64,000 bases of DNA, taken from NCBI GenBank assembly GCA_001898645.1, contig MKUQ01000016.1, forward strand, positions 1 to 64,000. Reading direction: 5' to 3'. Below the pieces are notes generated by a model. It saw nothing but the letters and a program-made list of their open reading frames with translations. It was not told where the DNA came from and made no database searches. The translations under genes and the position numbers were made by a program. This DNA comes from Burkholderiales bacterium 70-64 (GTDB lineage: Bacteria > Pseudomonadota > Gammaproteobacteria > Burkholderiales > Burkholderiaceae_E). This document shows positions 18,103 to 25,931 of the stretch, piece by piece; positions within the stretch are counted from its first letter, which is position 1; the number at the start of each line of letters is the position of its first letter.

Positions 18103-19131
18103 CTACTTGTACTTCTCCAGCAGCGCCCGGGCCTCGGCGGCCAGCTTCCTGCCGTCCGCGCCCTTGGCCGAGACGTCCTTGATCCAGTCATCGTCGATGT
18201 GCGCGGTGGCCGCTTCCCACTTCTTCAGCTCCTCGGCGCCGATCACGTCGATCGTGTTGCCGCGGTCGCGCGCGAGCTTCGAGTACGGCCCGATGATCGA
18301 ATCGAAGACGCCGCCCGCCCACGCCGAAGCCGCGAGGCCCGAATTGTCGTCGATCACTTTCTTCTGCTTCGGCGTCAGGCCGTCGTACCTCGCCTGATTC
18401 ATGCCGAACATGAAGATCGCGCTGACGAAGCGCGGCGAACCCGGCGGCGCGTCGAGATGGTACTTGACGATCTCGTGCAGCTTGGTCGCGGGAATCGCCT
18501 CCCACGGCACCAGCACGCCGTCGACGACCCCCTTCGAGATCGCGTCGGGCACCTGAGGCATCGGCATCTGGACCGGCGTGCCGCCGAGCGCCGCCATCAT
18601 CTTCGCGCTGATGCGCGTGGCGGTGCGGATCTTCATCCCCTTCAGGTCGGCCATGGTCCTGACCGGCCTGTTCGAGTGCAGGACGTAGCTCTCGGTGGTA
18701 TGCATGAAGATCGGCTTGACGCCCTTGAACTCGTCGAGCGAGAACCTCTGCGTGTACTCCCACAGCGCCTGCGAGCCCTGCCTGGCGTTCGCGACCATGA
18801 ACGGAAGCTCGAAGACTTCGGTCTTGACGTAGCGGCCGGCCGAATAGGTAGGCACCGACCAGACGATGTCGGCCACGCCGTCGCGCGCCTGGTCGAGCAG
18901 TTGGGGCGGCGTGCCGCCGAGCTGCATCGCCGGGTAGATCTGGCACTTCAGCTCGCCACCCGACTCCCTCTCGATCTTGTCGCACCACGGAGAGATGAGG
19001 TTCTGGTGCGCGTTCGAGCCGGACGGCAGGAAGTGGTGCACCTTGAGCGTGACGGTCTGCGCCGAGGCGATCGCCGCGCCGGCCAGTGCCAGCGCAATGC
19101 ACAAGCCGGTCTTCTTCAGGATATCGGCCAT
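18103..19131 (-). CDS. dctP: TRAP transporter substrate-binding protein (DctP family)
   Basis: The 342-residue periplasmic protein has a signal peptide (about 1-24, ending ASAQT) and the DctP fold. MADLKGMKIRTATRISAK (about 157-174) holds the arginine that grips a substrate carboxylate in this family. It delivers an organic acid to the DctQM membrane pair. It is the last gene of the mutase/PrpD/TRAP operon, so its ligand is probably the substrate or a precursor of that pathway. The ligand itself cannot be read. Confidence 0.92.
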   Translation of the reverse strand: MADILKKTGLCIALALAGAAIASAQTVTLKVHHFLPSGSNAHQNLISPWCDKIERESGGELKCQIYPAMQLGGTPPQLLDQARDGVADIVWSVPTYSAGRYVKTEVFELPFMVANARQGSQALWEYTQRFSLDEFKGVKPIFMHTTESYVLHSNRPVRTMADLKGMKIRTATRISAKMMAALGGTPVQMPMPQVPDAISKGVVDGVLVPWEAIPATKLHEIVKYHLDAPPGSPRFVSAIFMFGMNQARYDGLTPKQKKVIDDNSGLAASAWAGGVFDSIIGPYSKLARDRGNTIDVIGAEELKKWEAATAHIDDDWIKDVSAKGADGRKLAAEARALLEKYK

Positions 19132-19158
19132 GTCGGAGTCTCCTTTGTTTGAAGGTTC

Positions 19159-20493
19159 TCAGGTGCGCAGGTGCACCATCCAGAGCGTGATGCCGGGAAA
19201 CAGGATCAGCAGCGCGAGCCGGATGAAGTCGGTGAGCAGGAACGGCATCACGCCCTTGTAGGTCTCGATCATCGGCACGTCCTTGGCCAGCCCGTTCATG
19301 ATGTAGACGTTCAGGCCGACCGGCGGAAAGATCATCCCGATCTCGCACACGGTGAGGATGAGGATGCCGAACCACAGCGCCTTGTCGGTCGGCCCGAGGC
19401 CGTAGAAGTCGAGCCCCAGGATGACCGGGAACAGCACCGGCACCGTGAGCAGGATCATCGACATCTCGTCCATTACCGACCCGAGCGCGATGTAGAACAC
19501 CATGATCGCCGCCATCACCGCGACCGGCGGGATGCGCGCGGTCGCGACCATGTCGGCGAGCTGATTCGGCAGCTGAGACAGGGCGAGCGCCGCATTGATC
19601 ATGTCGGCGCCGATGAAGATCATGAAGATCATGCCGCTGGTCGTCGCCGTCGCCTGGATCGACTCGACGAACCTCGGGCGGTCCATCTCGCCCCGCGCCA
19701 GCGCGAGGGCGAAGGTGAGCACGGCGCCGATCGCGGCGCCTTCGGTCGGCGTGAACACGCCGCCGTAGATGCCGCCGAACACCGCGACGAAGATGACCGC
19801 GATCGGCCACATCCGTGCCCCCGCATGCCCCATCGCCGCGGCGGATGCGCCCTGCGCCTGCGGTGCGTGCTCGGGCCTGATGCGCACGTACACCGCGATC
19901 GCCAGGATGTAGCCGATCGCCGCGAGCAGCGCCGGCACGTAGGCCGCGAGGAACGTGCGCGTAATGTTCTGCTCGGTGAGGATCGCGTAGACCATCAGCG
20001 TGACCGACGGCGGCAGCAGCACGCCCATCGTGCCGCCGGTGGCCAGCGCCGCGGTGGCCAGCCGGCCCGAGTAGCGGAGGCGGCGCATCTCGGGATATGC
20101 CACCTGCGCGATCGTCGCCGTCGTGGCCACCGTGGAGCCCGAGATCGAGCCGAAGGCCGCGCAGGCCAGCACGCCGGCCATCGCCATGCCGCCCTTGAAG
20201 CGCCCCAGCAGCGCGTTGGCGAAGTCGAACAGCGCCTTGGACAATCCGCCGCGCACCGCGAACGCGCCCATCAGCATGAACAGCGGGATCACCGAGAGGT
20301 CGTATACCGACACGCGCCCGTACACGGCGCCCTTGAGGTGGGCCAGCAGCGGGTTCCAGCCCGCCAGCAGGACATAGCCGGCGGCGCCGGGCACGAACAT
20401 CGCGATCGCGATCGGCACGCGGACCGCCATCAGCACCAGCATCGCGCCGAACAGCGACAGGCCGATCGCCATCGTGCTCACGACCGCCTCCAT
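19159..20493 (-). CDS. dctM: TRAP transporter large permease (DctM family)
   Basis: The 444-residue membrane protein has about 12 hydrophobic segments. The conserved FGSISGSTVATTATIAQVAYPEM (about 113-135) and GVFTPTEGAA (about 247-256) are DctM hallmarks. It carries out sodium-driven transport with DctQ. Its start overlaps the end of dctQ by 16 bp, and dctP follows after 27 bp with a GGAG ribosome site. Confidence 0.94.
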   Translation of the reverse strand: MEAVVSTMAIGLSLFGAMLVLMAVRVPIAIAMFVPGAAGYVLLAGWNPLLAHLKGAVYGRVSVYDLSVIPLFMLMGAFAVRGGLSKALFDFANALLGRFKGGMAMAGVLACAAFGSISGSTVATTATIAQVAYPEMRRLRYSGRLATAALATGGTMGVLLPPSVTLMVYAILTEQNITRTFLAAYVPALLAAIGYILAIAVYVRIRPEHAPQAQGASAAAMGHAGARMWPIAVIFVAVFGGIYGGVFTPTEGAAIGAVLTFALALARGEMDRPRFVESIQATATTSGMIFMIFIGADMINAALALSQLPNQLADMVATARIPPVAVMAAIMVFYIALGSVMDEMSMILLTVPVLFPVILGLDFYGLGPTDKALWFGILILTVCEIGMIFPPVGLNVYIMNGLAKDVPMIETYKGVMPFLLTDFIRLALLILFPGITLWMVHLRT

Positions 20494-20996
20494 GCCGGAC
20501 CGGGGGTCCAGTACAGGGCCGTCTGATACAGCCCGACCAGCGCCGACAGCGCGAAGCCCGGCACCATCAGCATGTACGGGATCCAGAGCGGCATCGACAT
20601 CAGCATCGAGGTCTCGCCGCTTTCATGGGCCGACTCGCCGCCGGCGAATGCGCGCCAGGCGATCAGCGCCATCACGATCGCATACAGCAGCGCGCCGAGC
20701 CCGTCCATGCCGGATTGCGTGCGCCGCGAAGCGCGCGCGGTGAAGAAATCGACGATGATGTTGCCGCGCCGGAACTGCGTGTACGGCAGGAACGTGGCGA
20801 CGCATACCGCGCAGCCCAGCTGCACCAGCTCGACGTCGCCCAGGATGGGCGCGGCGAACGCGGCCCGTCCGATCACGCTGACGACGGTCATCAGCGCCAT
20901 CGCGATCAGCACGGTGCCGCCGATCACCGCGCTGAGGCCGCAAAGGACGTGCAGCAGCCGGCCGACCGGCCCTTCGTTCGCAGGGTCCGGGATCAT
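20478..20996 (-). CDS. dctQ: TRAP transporter small permease (DctQ family)
   Basis: The 172-residue protein has four membrane helices (about 12-37, 50-70, 92-112, 134-158) and the DctQ segment TQFRRGNIIVDFFTARA. It forms the membrane complex with DctM. ATG 20996 overlaps the stop of the MmgE/PrpD gene by 4 bp, so the transporter is translationally coupled to the enzymes. Confidence 0.92.
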   Translation of the reverse strand: MIPDPANEGPVGRLLHVLCGLSAVIGGTVLIAMALMTVVSVIGRAAFAAPILGDVELVQLGCAVCVATFLPYTQFRRGNIIVDFFTARASRRTQSGMDGLGALLYAIVMALIAWRAFAGGESAHESGETSMLMSMPLWIPYMLMVPGFALSALVGLYQTALYWTPGPAWRRS

Positions 20997-22417
20997 CGGG
21001 CGCCTTCCGGGGCCGCTGCGCCCGATGCGACCATCAGCTTCGCGAGCAGGCGCACGTCGTCGAGCTCGTCGAGCGCGCCGATCGCCTCGACGAGCCTCCC
21101 TGCCTGCGCCGGCGGAAGGGCGATCGCGGCGTAGTCGATGCATTCGTCGAACCTCGAGCGGTGCTCGGCGCCGGTCAGCGGCCGGCCCGGAAAGCCGGGC
21201 GCGACGTCCAGGCTCCTCGCGTACCGCGTGCCGTCCACGGCCTCGACCGCAAGGTCGACCGCGGTGTGGCCGCGCCCCTCCATCGCCGGATCGGCTGTGA
21301 CCTCGATGCGCCCGATGACGGCGCGCACGTCAGGATCGCGGATCTCTTCGGGGCGGAAATGGCGCAGCTTCGATGCCTTCCGGAGCAGCGCACTGGCCAC
21401 GCAGTATTGCGCGCTGAACTGCGCGTTCACGCGCGGGTTCTCGCCGATCGCGAACGGATGACCCACGAGGCGGTGCGCGTAAGGAGGCAGGCGAACTTCG
21501 ACCCGCCGGATCCGCTGCGACGTCCAGTCCGCCTCGGCAGCGACCTGCAAGGCGAGCTCGGTGACGCCCTGCGTGAGCCCGCAGCTCGGGTACTTCTTGA
21601 ATACTGCCCGTTGCAACAGGAACTCCTCGCCGAGTCCGCGGTCCGCGTGCCCGACGATGCCGCGGCCGCGGGAGAAGAGATGCTCGTAGCCATAGACGCC
21701 GCTCAGGAACCGCGCGGGTCCGGTCAGCCCGCTGCGGGCGAGCAACGCGCAATGCACGCCCGATTCGGCGACCCAGCCTTGGATCAGGCGTACGGCCAGC
21801 GACCCGTCGACGTTGCTCTGGAAGCTTCCGCCGCAGCGATTGAAGGCGAGCGCGAGCGCGTTGCGCATCTGCGCCTCGTCGAGTCCGAGGACGCGTGCTG
21901 CCGCGGCCGTGGCCGCGAACACGCCCGCCACGCCGGTCGGGTCGAAGCCGTCGTAGTCGGCCTCGCTGCGATTCAGTCGCGCAGCCAGCTCCGCGCCCAC
22001 GGTGAGCGCGGCAACGAAATCGCTGCCCTTGCATCCTCCGTTGAGCTCGGCGGCGGCGAGCGCGGCCGGCACCAGCGACGAGCCGATGTGCAGGCCCGGC
22101 ACCATGGCATCGCAGAAATCGAGTGCACGGCACATGACGCCGTTGAGCAGGGCGGCGCTCGTGGCGGGAAGGCGGTCGCCGTAGACGAACACCGTGCATT
22201 CGGGCTTTCCGCCGCGATCCGCGAGCATCTCGCGCAGGGGCTTGCATCCGTCCTCGCTCGCGCCCGCAATCGCCGTGCCGGCGACCGCGAGCAGGATATG
22301 CCGGACGACCTCGACCGCAGCCTCGGGTATCCGCTCGCGCGGGAAAGCCTGGGCAAAGGCCGCCAGCCTCGTTTCCTCGGCGATGGCGTCGACGTGCACG
22401 GCGCTCGCGGTGCTCAT
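20993..22417 (-). CDS. MmgE/PrpD family protein
   Basis: The 474-residue protein is of the MmgE/PrpD fold: N-terminal helical domain with the loop CDAMVPGLHIGSSLVPAALA (about 100-120) and a C-terminal domain with KKYPSCGLTQG. Known members are 2-methylcitrate dehydratase, cis-aconitate decarboxylase and iminodisuccinate epimerase, all acting on di- or tricarboxylates. It overlaps glmL upstream and dctQ downstream by 4 bp each. A hydratase, decarboxylase or epimerase step adjacent to the B12 mutase is therefore inferred. The substrate is not known. ATG 22417 was chosen for the 4-bp coupling. Confidence 0.85.
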   Translation of the reverse strand: MSTASAVHVDAIAEETRLAAFAQAFPRERIPEAAVEVVRHILLAVAGTAIAGASEDGCKPLREMLADRGGKPECTVFVYGDRLPATSAALLNGVMCRALDFCDAMVPGLHIGSSLVPAALAAAELNGGCKGSDFVAALTVGAELAARLNRSEADYDGFDPTGVAGVFAATAAAARVLGLDEAQMRNALALAFNRCGGSFQSNVDGSLAVRLIQGWVAESGVHCALLARSGLTGPARFLSGVYGYEHLFSRGRGIVGHADRGLGEEFLLQRAVFKKYPSCGLTQGVTELALQVAAEADWTSQRIRRVEVRLPPYAHRLVGHPFAIGENPRVNAQFSAQYCVASALLRKASKLRHFRPEEIRDPDVRAVIGRIEVTADPAMEGRGHTAVDLAVEAVDGTRYARSLDVAPGFPGRPLTGAEHRSRFDECIDYAAIALPPAQAGRLVEAIGALDELDDVRLLAKLMVASGAAAPEGAR

Positions 22418-23856
22418 TGGAATCCCCGGGCGTTTCCGCCGTCCAGATCGACTCGTTTCAGGTACTTCTTCGCGATGCGCAGCGCCTTCCCGGGCGAATG
22501 CTCGGCGAGCAGTCCGATGCCGTACAGCAGGTACCCCTGGTCGAGCCAGGCCGCGGGCCTCATCGGCTTGAGGCTCCACGGCACGCCGGCGTCGTAGAGC
22601 GCGGAAGCGAGCACCTTCTCCGGCCAGCGGCCGTACTTGAAGATGCCGCCGGTGCCGACGAGATTCGTCACCTGCGTGAGGTCCTTGCCCACCTGGACCT
22701 TGACCTCGCCGGCGAGCGTGAATTCCTGCTTGAGCGTGCCCGCGTGCCTTTCCACGGCGAACGATACTGCCGCTTCGGCGAGCACGCGATCGATGGCATC
22801 GTCGAGATCGGTGCTCGGCACGTGGCCGACGTCGCTCGACAGCCTGTGCACACGGGCCGCAAGCTCGTCGGCATCGATGCGGGCATCGGGCAGCACCGTG
22901 CGCAGCCTCTCGAGGCAGCGCGCCGCCCCGACGAACTCCAGGATCGTCGGCGCGTTGTAGCGGATGCCGAGGTCGCCCTCGACGGTGCGCTTGGTGCGCG
23001 TTTCGGGCAGGCCGCGCAGCACCGTCTTCGCGTCCGCAGGGCGTCCGTCGGCGACCGAATGGATGTTGATCGTCGCGCCGCCGACCTCGACGACCAGCAG
23101 CGTGCCGATGCCCGGCTCGTCGCCGCTGCCGTCGGCAAGCAGCGCGGCCGCCTGCAGCGTCGCCTTGGGCGTCGGCATGACGATGTCGCCGATATACTCC
23201 TGCGCCCGGTTCAGCCCCTTCGCGGCGGTGATCTGCCGGATGAACAGGTCGCGGATCAGCGCCTGCGCGGGCTCGACGTTCAGCCGATCTAGCAGCGGAA
23301 GCACGTTCTCGACCTGGAACGAGCTCTTGCCGGCGTCGTCGAGAATGCGCCGGACCGTGCCGGCCGCGGTCCGGTTGCCGGCGACGATGACGGGCGCAGC
23401 GATGTCGGACTGCGCGATCAGCGTGGCGTTGGCGATGATCGTCTTCTTGTCGCCCCCGTCGGTGCCGCCCGACAGCAGGATGATGTCGCAGGCGGCGGCG
23501 CGGACCTCCTCCACGCTCGACTCGTCGAGCTCGTAGCCCGAGGACCAGACGACCTTGGCCCCCGCGCCGAGCGCGGCCCTGCGCGCCGCCTCCAGCGTCA
23601 GCGACGGCACCAGCCCGATGGCCGCCATGCGCAAGCCGCCCGCGGCGCTGCTGCTGGCGTAGCGCGCCACGATGTCGCGCTCGGTGATGTCGAAGCGCGA
23701 GAACAGCTGCTCCAGCGCATTGTTCAGCCCGATCGTGATGTCTTCCTCGACGGTCGTGACGGCCTGCGAGCGGCCCACGATTTCCTCGCGATCGAGGTCG
23801 ACCGCGAGGACCTTGGTATGCGTGCTCCCGAAATCGACCAGCAGGACGACTTCCAT
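22414..23856 (-). CDS. glmL: GlmL/MutL-type B12-mutase chaperone (actin-like ATPase)
   Basis: The 480-residue protein has the ASKHA ATPase layout: phosphate-1 motif DFGSTHTK at 8-15 and ILLSGGTDGGDKKT near 123-136. GlmL genes sit between the glutamate mutase S and E genes in clostridia; the protein is thought to help reactivate the mutase by exchanging damaged cobalamin (established only in part). Its start shares one base with the glmS stop (TGATG) and its stop overlaps the MmgE/PrpD start. Full length and intact. Confidence 0.9.
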   Translation of the reverse strand: MEVVLLVDFGSTHTKVLAVDLDREEIVGRSQAVTTVEEDITIGLNNALEQLFSRFDITERDIVARYASSSAAGGLRMAAIGLVPSLTLEAARRAALGAGAKVVWSSGYELDESSVEEVRAAACDIILLSGGTDGGDKKTIIANATLIAQSDIAAPVIVAGNRTAAGTVRRILDDAGKSSFQVENVLPLLDRLNVEPAQALIRDLFIRQITAAKGLNRAQEYIGDIVMPTPKATLQAAALLADGSGDEPGIGTLLVVEVGGATINIHSVADGRPADAKTVLRGLPETRTKRTVEGDLGIRYNAPTILEFVGAARCLERLRTVLPDARIDADELAARVHRLSSDVGHVPSTDLDDAIDRVLAEAAVSFAVERHAGTLKQEFTLAGEVKVQVGKDLTQVTNLVGTGGIFKYGRWPEKVLASALYDAGVPWSLKPMRPAAWLDQGYLLYGIGLLAEHSPGKALRIAKKYLKRVDLDGGNARGFQ

Positions 23857-24296
23857 CAGGCTTCCTCTGAGGGCTCCGCGATGCCGAGATCGCCCTTCAA
23901 TACGCGGATGACCTCGTCGGTCGTGACGGTGTTCGGGAACACCCGGTTGAAGCCGATCTGGCGGAAGCGCTTCTCCACCTCGGGCCAGTTCTTCTCGAGC
24001 TCGAGCGGCGCGGCCACGGTGCCGCCCGCATAGAGGACGATGTCCGAGAGCCCGGCCTCGATGCAGCGCTCGCGCAGCCCTTCGCAGTCGAGAATGCCCA
24101 TGCCGTACATCGACGAGACCAGGATCGCGTCGGCGGCTGTTTCGACCGCGGCATTCACGAACTCCTCCTGCGGCACGACCGCACCGAGGAAGGTGACGCC
24201 GAATCCGGCTTCCTTCAGCGCATTGGTGAGCACCCACGCGCCGATCATGTGCGAATCGGACCCGATGGTCCCGATGACGACCTTCCTGCCGGTCAT
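23856..24296 (-). CDS. glmS: B12-binding small subunit of a glutamate-mutase-like enzyme (GlmS)
   Basis: The 146-residue cobalamin-binding domain protein. The base-off/His-on motif DxHxxG is present as DSHMIG at 14-19, followed by SSMYGMG and YAGGTV loops that cradle the nucleotide tail. It binds adenosylcobalamin and docks on the E subunit so that the Co-C bond can break. It overlaps glmE by 4 bp and glmL by 1 bp. This is the only S subunit in the window, although there are two E subunits. The symbol denotes the mutase subunit, not glucosamine synthase. Confidence 0.94.
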   Translation of the reverse strand: MTGRKVVIGTIGSDSHMIGAWVLTNALKEAGFGVTFLGAVVPQEEFVNAAVETAADAILVSSMYGMGILDCEGLRERCIEAGLSDIVLYAGGTVAAPLELEKNWPEVEKRFRQIGFNRVFPNTVTTDEVIRVLKGDLGIAEPSEEA

Positions 24297-25756
24297 GTGC
24301 TCCTTCCTTTCAGGATCGAGGCGAACTGGAGATCCTGTACGACGGTGTTGAAATCCACCTTCCGGCCGTCCCTGCGCTGCCGTTCGGTGATCTTGGCGCG
24401 GTGGTACTCGCGCACCGCGTCGGGCAGCGGGATATCGCCCGGGTCGAGATAGCGGACCGCGTTCTGCGCATCACGCACGACGCGAACCTTGCCGTGGTTG
24501 TGCTTCCAGGGCGTGAGCATCGTATCGATCCAGCCGACTTCCACGCCCTTGCACATGCCGATCGCCATGTCGCCGTCGCCGGCCTCCAGGCACTTCTCCA
24601 TCAGCGCCCTGACCTCCATCTCGATCATGGCTTCCTCTTCCTCGAGCGCGGAGTTGGGCGGCAGCTTCTGGTTGCCCATCAGCGTGAGCATGTGCCGCGC
24701 CAGGCGGACCGACTTCGCCATGCCCTCCTTCGTGGGCGTGGCGAACGCCTCGTCCTGGCACTTCAGGATGATGCCGGGGAAGCCTCCCATGATCGGGATC
24801 GTCGCGTTCCAGGCGATCATCGCGTTGGCTTCGTCCTCGCCCGGCGGCCAGGCGCCGAGGAAGGGAAACGCGCCCGCGAAGAACTCCACGTCGCGATAGC
24901 CGAAGCGCGCGCAGTACTCGTAGCACAGCCTTTCCGTGACCCGGATCATCGCGATGTCCTGGATCAGGTTCATGTTCAGGCCGTGCTCGATGAACTGGTA
25001 CTTCACGCCCTGCTCGGCGGCGAGCAGCGACTCGGACACGCACACGAACGAGCGGTATCCCGCACTGTCGTATCCCGACAGGTTCGACGCGTTGAACGGA
25101 CAGATCGGAACGCCCCGCTCGGTATAGAGCGCCGCCAGCCTCGCCTCGTACTGGTTGATGCGGATCTCCTCGGCCAGCGGTATGTCCTTGCAGTGCGCGA
25201 TGACCTCCTGCAGCGAGCGCACGTTCGCGGCGCTCCAGCCTGCCGCCAGCGCGATCTCCGAAGCCAGGCGCCCGTCCTCGTCGGTGGAGTTCAGCGTCAG
25301 CGGCACGCGGCTCGCCTGCATGACGCGGCGCGCCTCGTCGACCCCGAAGTTGACGATCGGCCAGCCGTTGAGCATCGACATACCTTCCTTGCGGCTGCGT
25401 TCGATGCCCGCCGCGGCGCTGCGGTAGTCGTTCTTGCGAGTGTAGGAGTCCGAATAGATGTTCCAGATCGCCTCCGTGCCCAAGCCTCCCTCGTCGGCCA
25501 CGAAGCGGATTCCCTCGATCATGTACTCGGTGAGCGCGCGCCCGAACTGCGGGAACAGCACGTGCGTGCCGTTGCGTTTCGCCTCGACGAGTTTCTCCGT
25601 CATGTTCTTGCCGTGCGAGAGATCGCGTGCGGCGGCGATGCATTCGTCGAGATCGGCGACCTGCCTGCCGGTCTCCCATTGCGGCAGCACCTCTTCCCTG
25701 CGGATGCGGAAGAACTCGTCGTCGTCGAGTCGGCGATTGCGGACGTGAGCGGGCAT
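24293..25756 (-). CDS. glmE: GlmE-family mutase large subunit (substrate probably not glutamate)
   Basis: This 487-residue TIM-barrel protein of the methylaspartate mutase E family is collinear with clostridial GlmE over its whole length. Against my recollection of Clostridium cochlearium GlmE, Arg100 is kept (R107), but the other glutamate contacts are replaced: Arg66 by Q70, Arg149 by N156, Glu171 by N178, Tyr177 by E184 and Tyr181 by H188. The barrel and cofactor-facing motifs look intact. It is therefore probably an active carbon-skeleton mutase acting on a different acid. First gene of the glmE-S-L / PrpD / TRAP operon; ATG 25756 has GGAAAGG upstream. Confidence 0.88.
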   Translation of the reverse strand: MPAHVRNRRLDDDEFFRIRREEVLPQWETGRQVADLDECIAAARDLSHGKNMTEKLVEAKRNGTHVLFPQFGRALTEYMIEGIRFVADEGGLGTEAIWNIYSDSYTRKNDYRSAAAGIERSRKEGMSMLNGWPIVNFGVDEARRVMQASRVPLTLNSTDEDGRLASEIALAAGWSAANVRSLQEVIAHCKDIPLAEEIRINQYEARLAALYTERGVPICPFNASNLSGYDSAGYRSFVCVSESLLAAEQGVKYQFIEHGLNMNLIQDIAMIRVTERLCYEYCARFGYRDVEFFAGAFPFLGAWPPGEDEANAMIAWNATIPIMGGFPGIILKCQDEAFATPTKEGMAKSVRLARHMLTLMGNQKLPPNSALEEEEAMIEMEVRALMEKCLEAGDGDMAIGMCKGVEVGWIDTMLTPWKHNHGKVRVVRDAQNAVRYLDPGDIPLPDAVREYHRAKITERQRRDGRKVDFNTVVQDLQFASILKGRST

Positions 25757-25809
25757 CCTGCCTTTCCTGATCTTTCTCGCGATCGAGGATAGTGCAGCGC
25801 TGCGGCCGC

Positions 25810-25837
25810 TGTCTGTCCTTGCGCCGGGGGACAGACA
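25810..25837. promoter_or_regulatory. Inverted repeat between glmE and the divergent MFS gene
   Basis: TGTCTGTCC (25810-25818) and GGACAGACA (25829-25837) form a perfect 9-bp inverted repeat separated by 10 bp. It lies 53 bp upstream of the glmE start and 94 bp upstream of the MFS start. It has no T-tract and is placed like an operator for the divergent pair; a LuxR- or GntR-like dimer could bind it. The owner is unknown. Confidence 0.5.
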
Positions 25838-25931
25838 AAGCGGCAGCGTTGCGGTACGCTGCGGCGGCGGTGCCGGCAAGGGCGCCGCGTGCCCGCGCGA
25901 TTGCGCGCATGCCCGAAGAAGCGCGGAACGC

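Noticed and set aside
24293-25756. Classical glutamate mutase of the methylaspartate pathway
   Set aside because: Glutamate-contact residues are replaced and neither methylaspartate ammonia-lyase nor mesaconase is present in the locus.
25757-25931. Adenosylcobalamin riboswitch upstream of glmE
   Set aside because: The gap is only 175 bp and has no B12-box-like sequence; only the TGTCTGTCC inverted repeat stands out.
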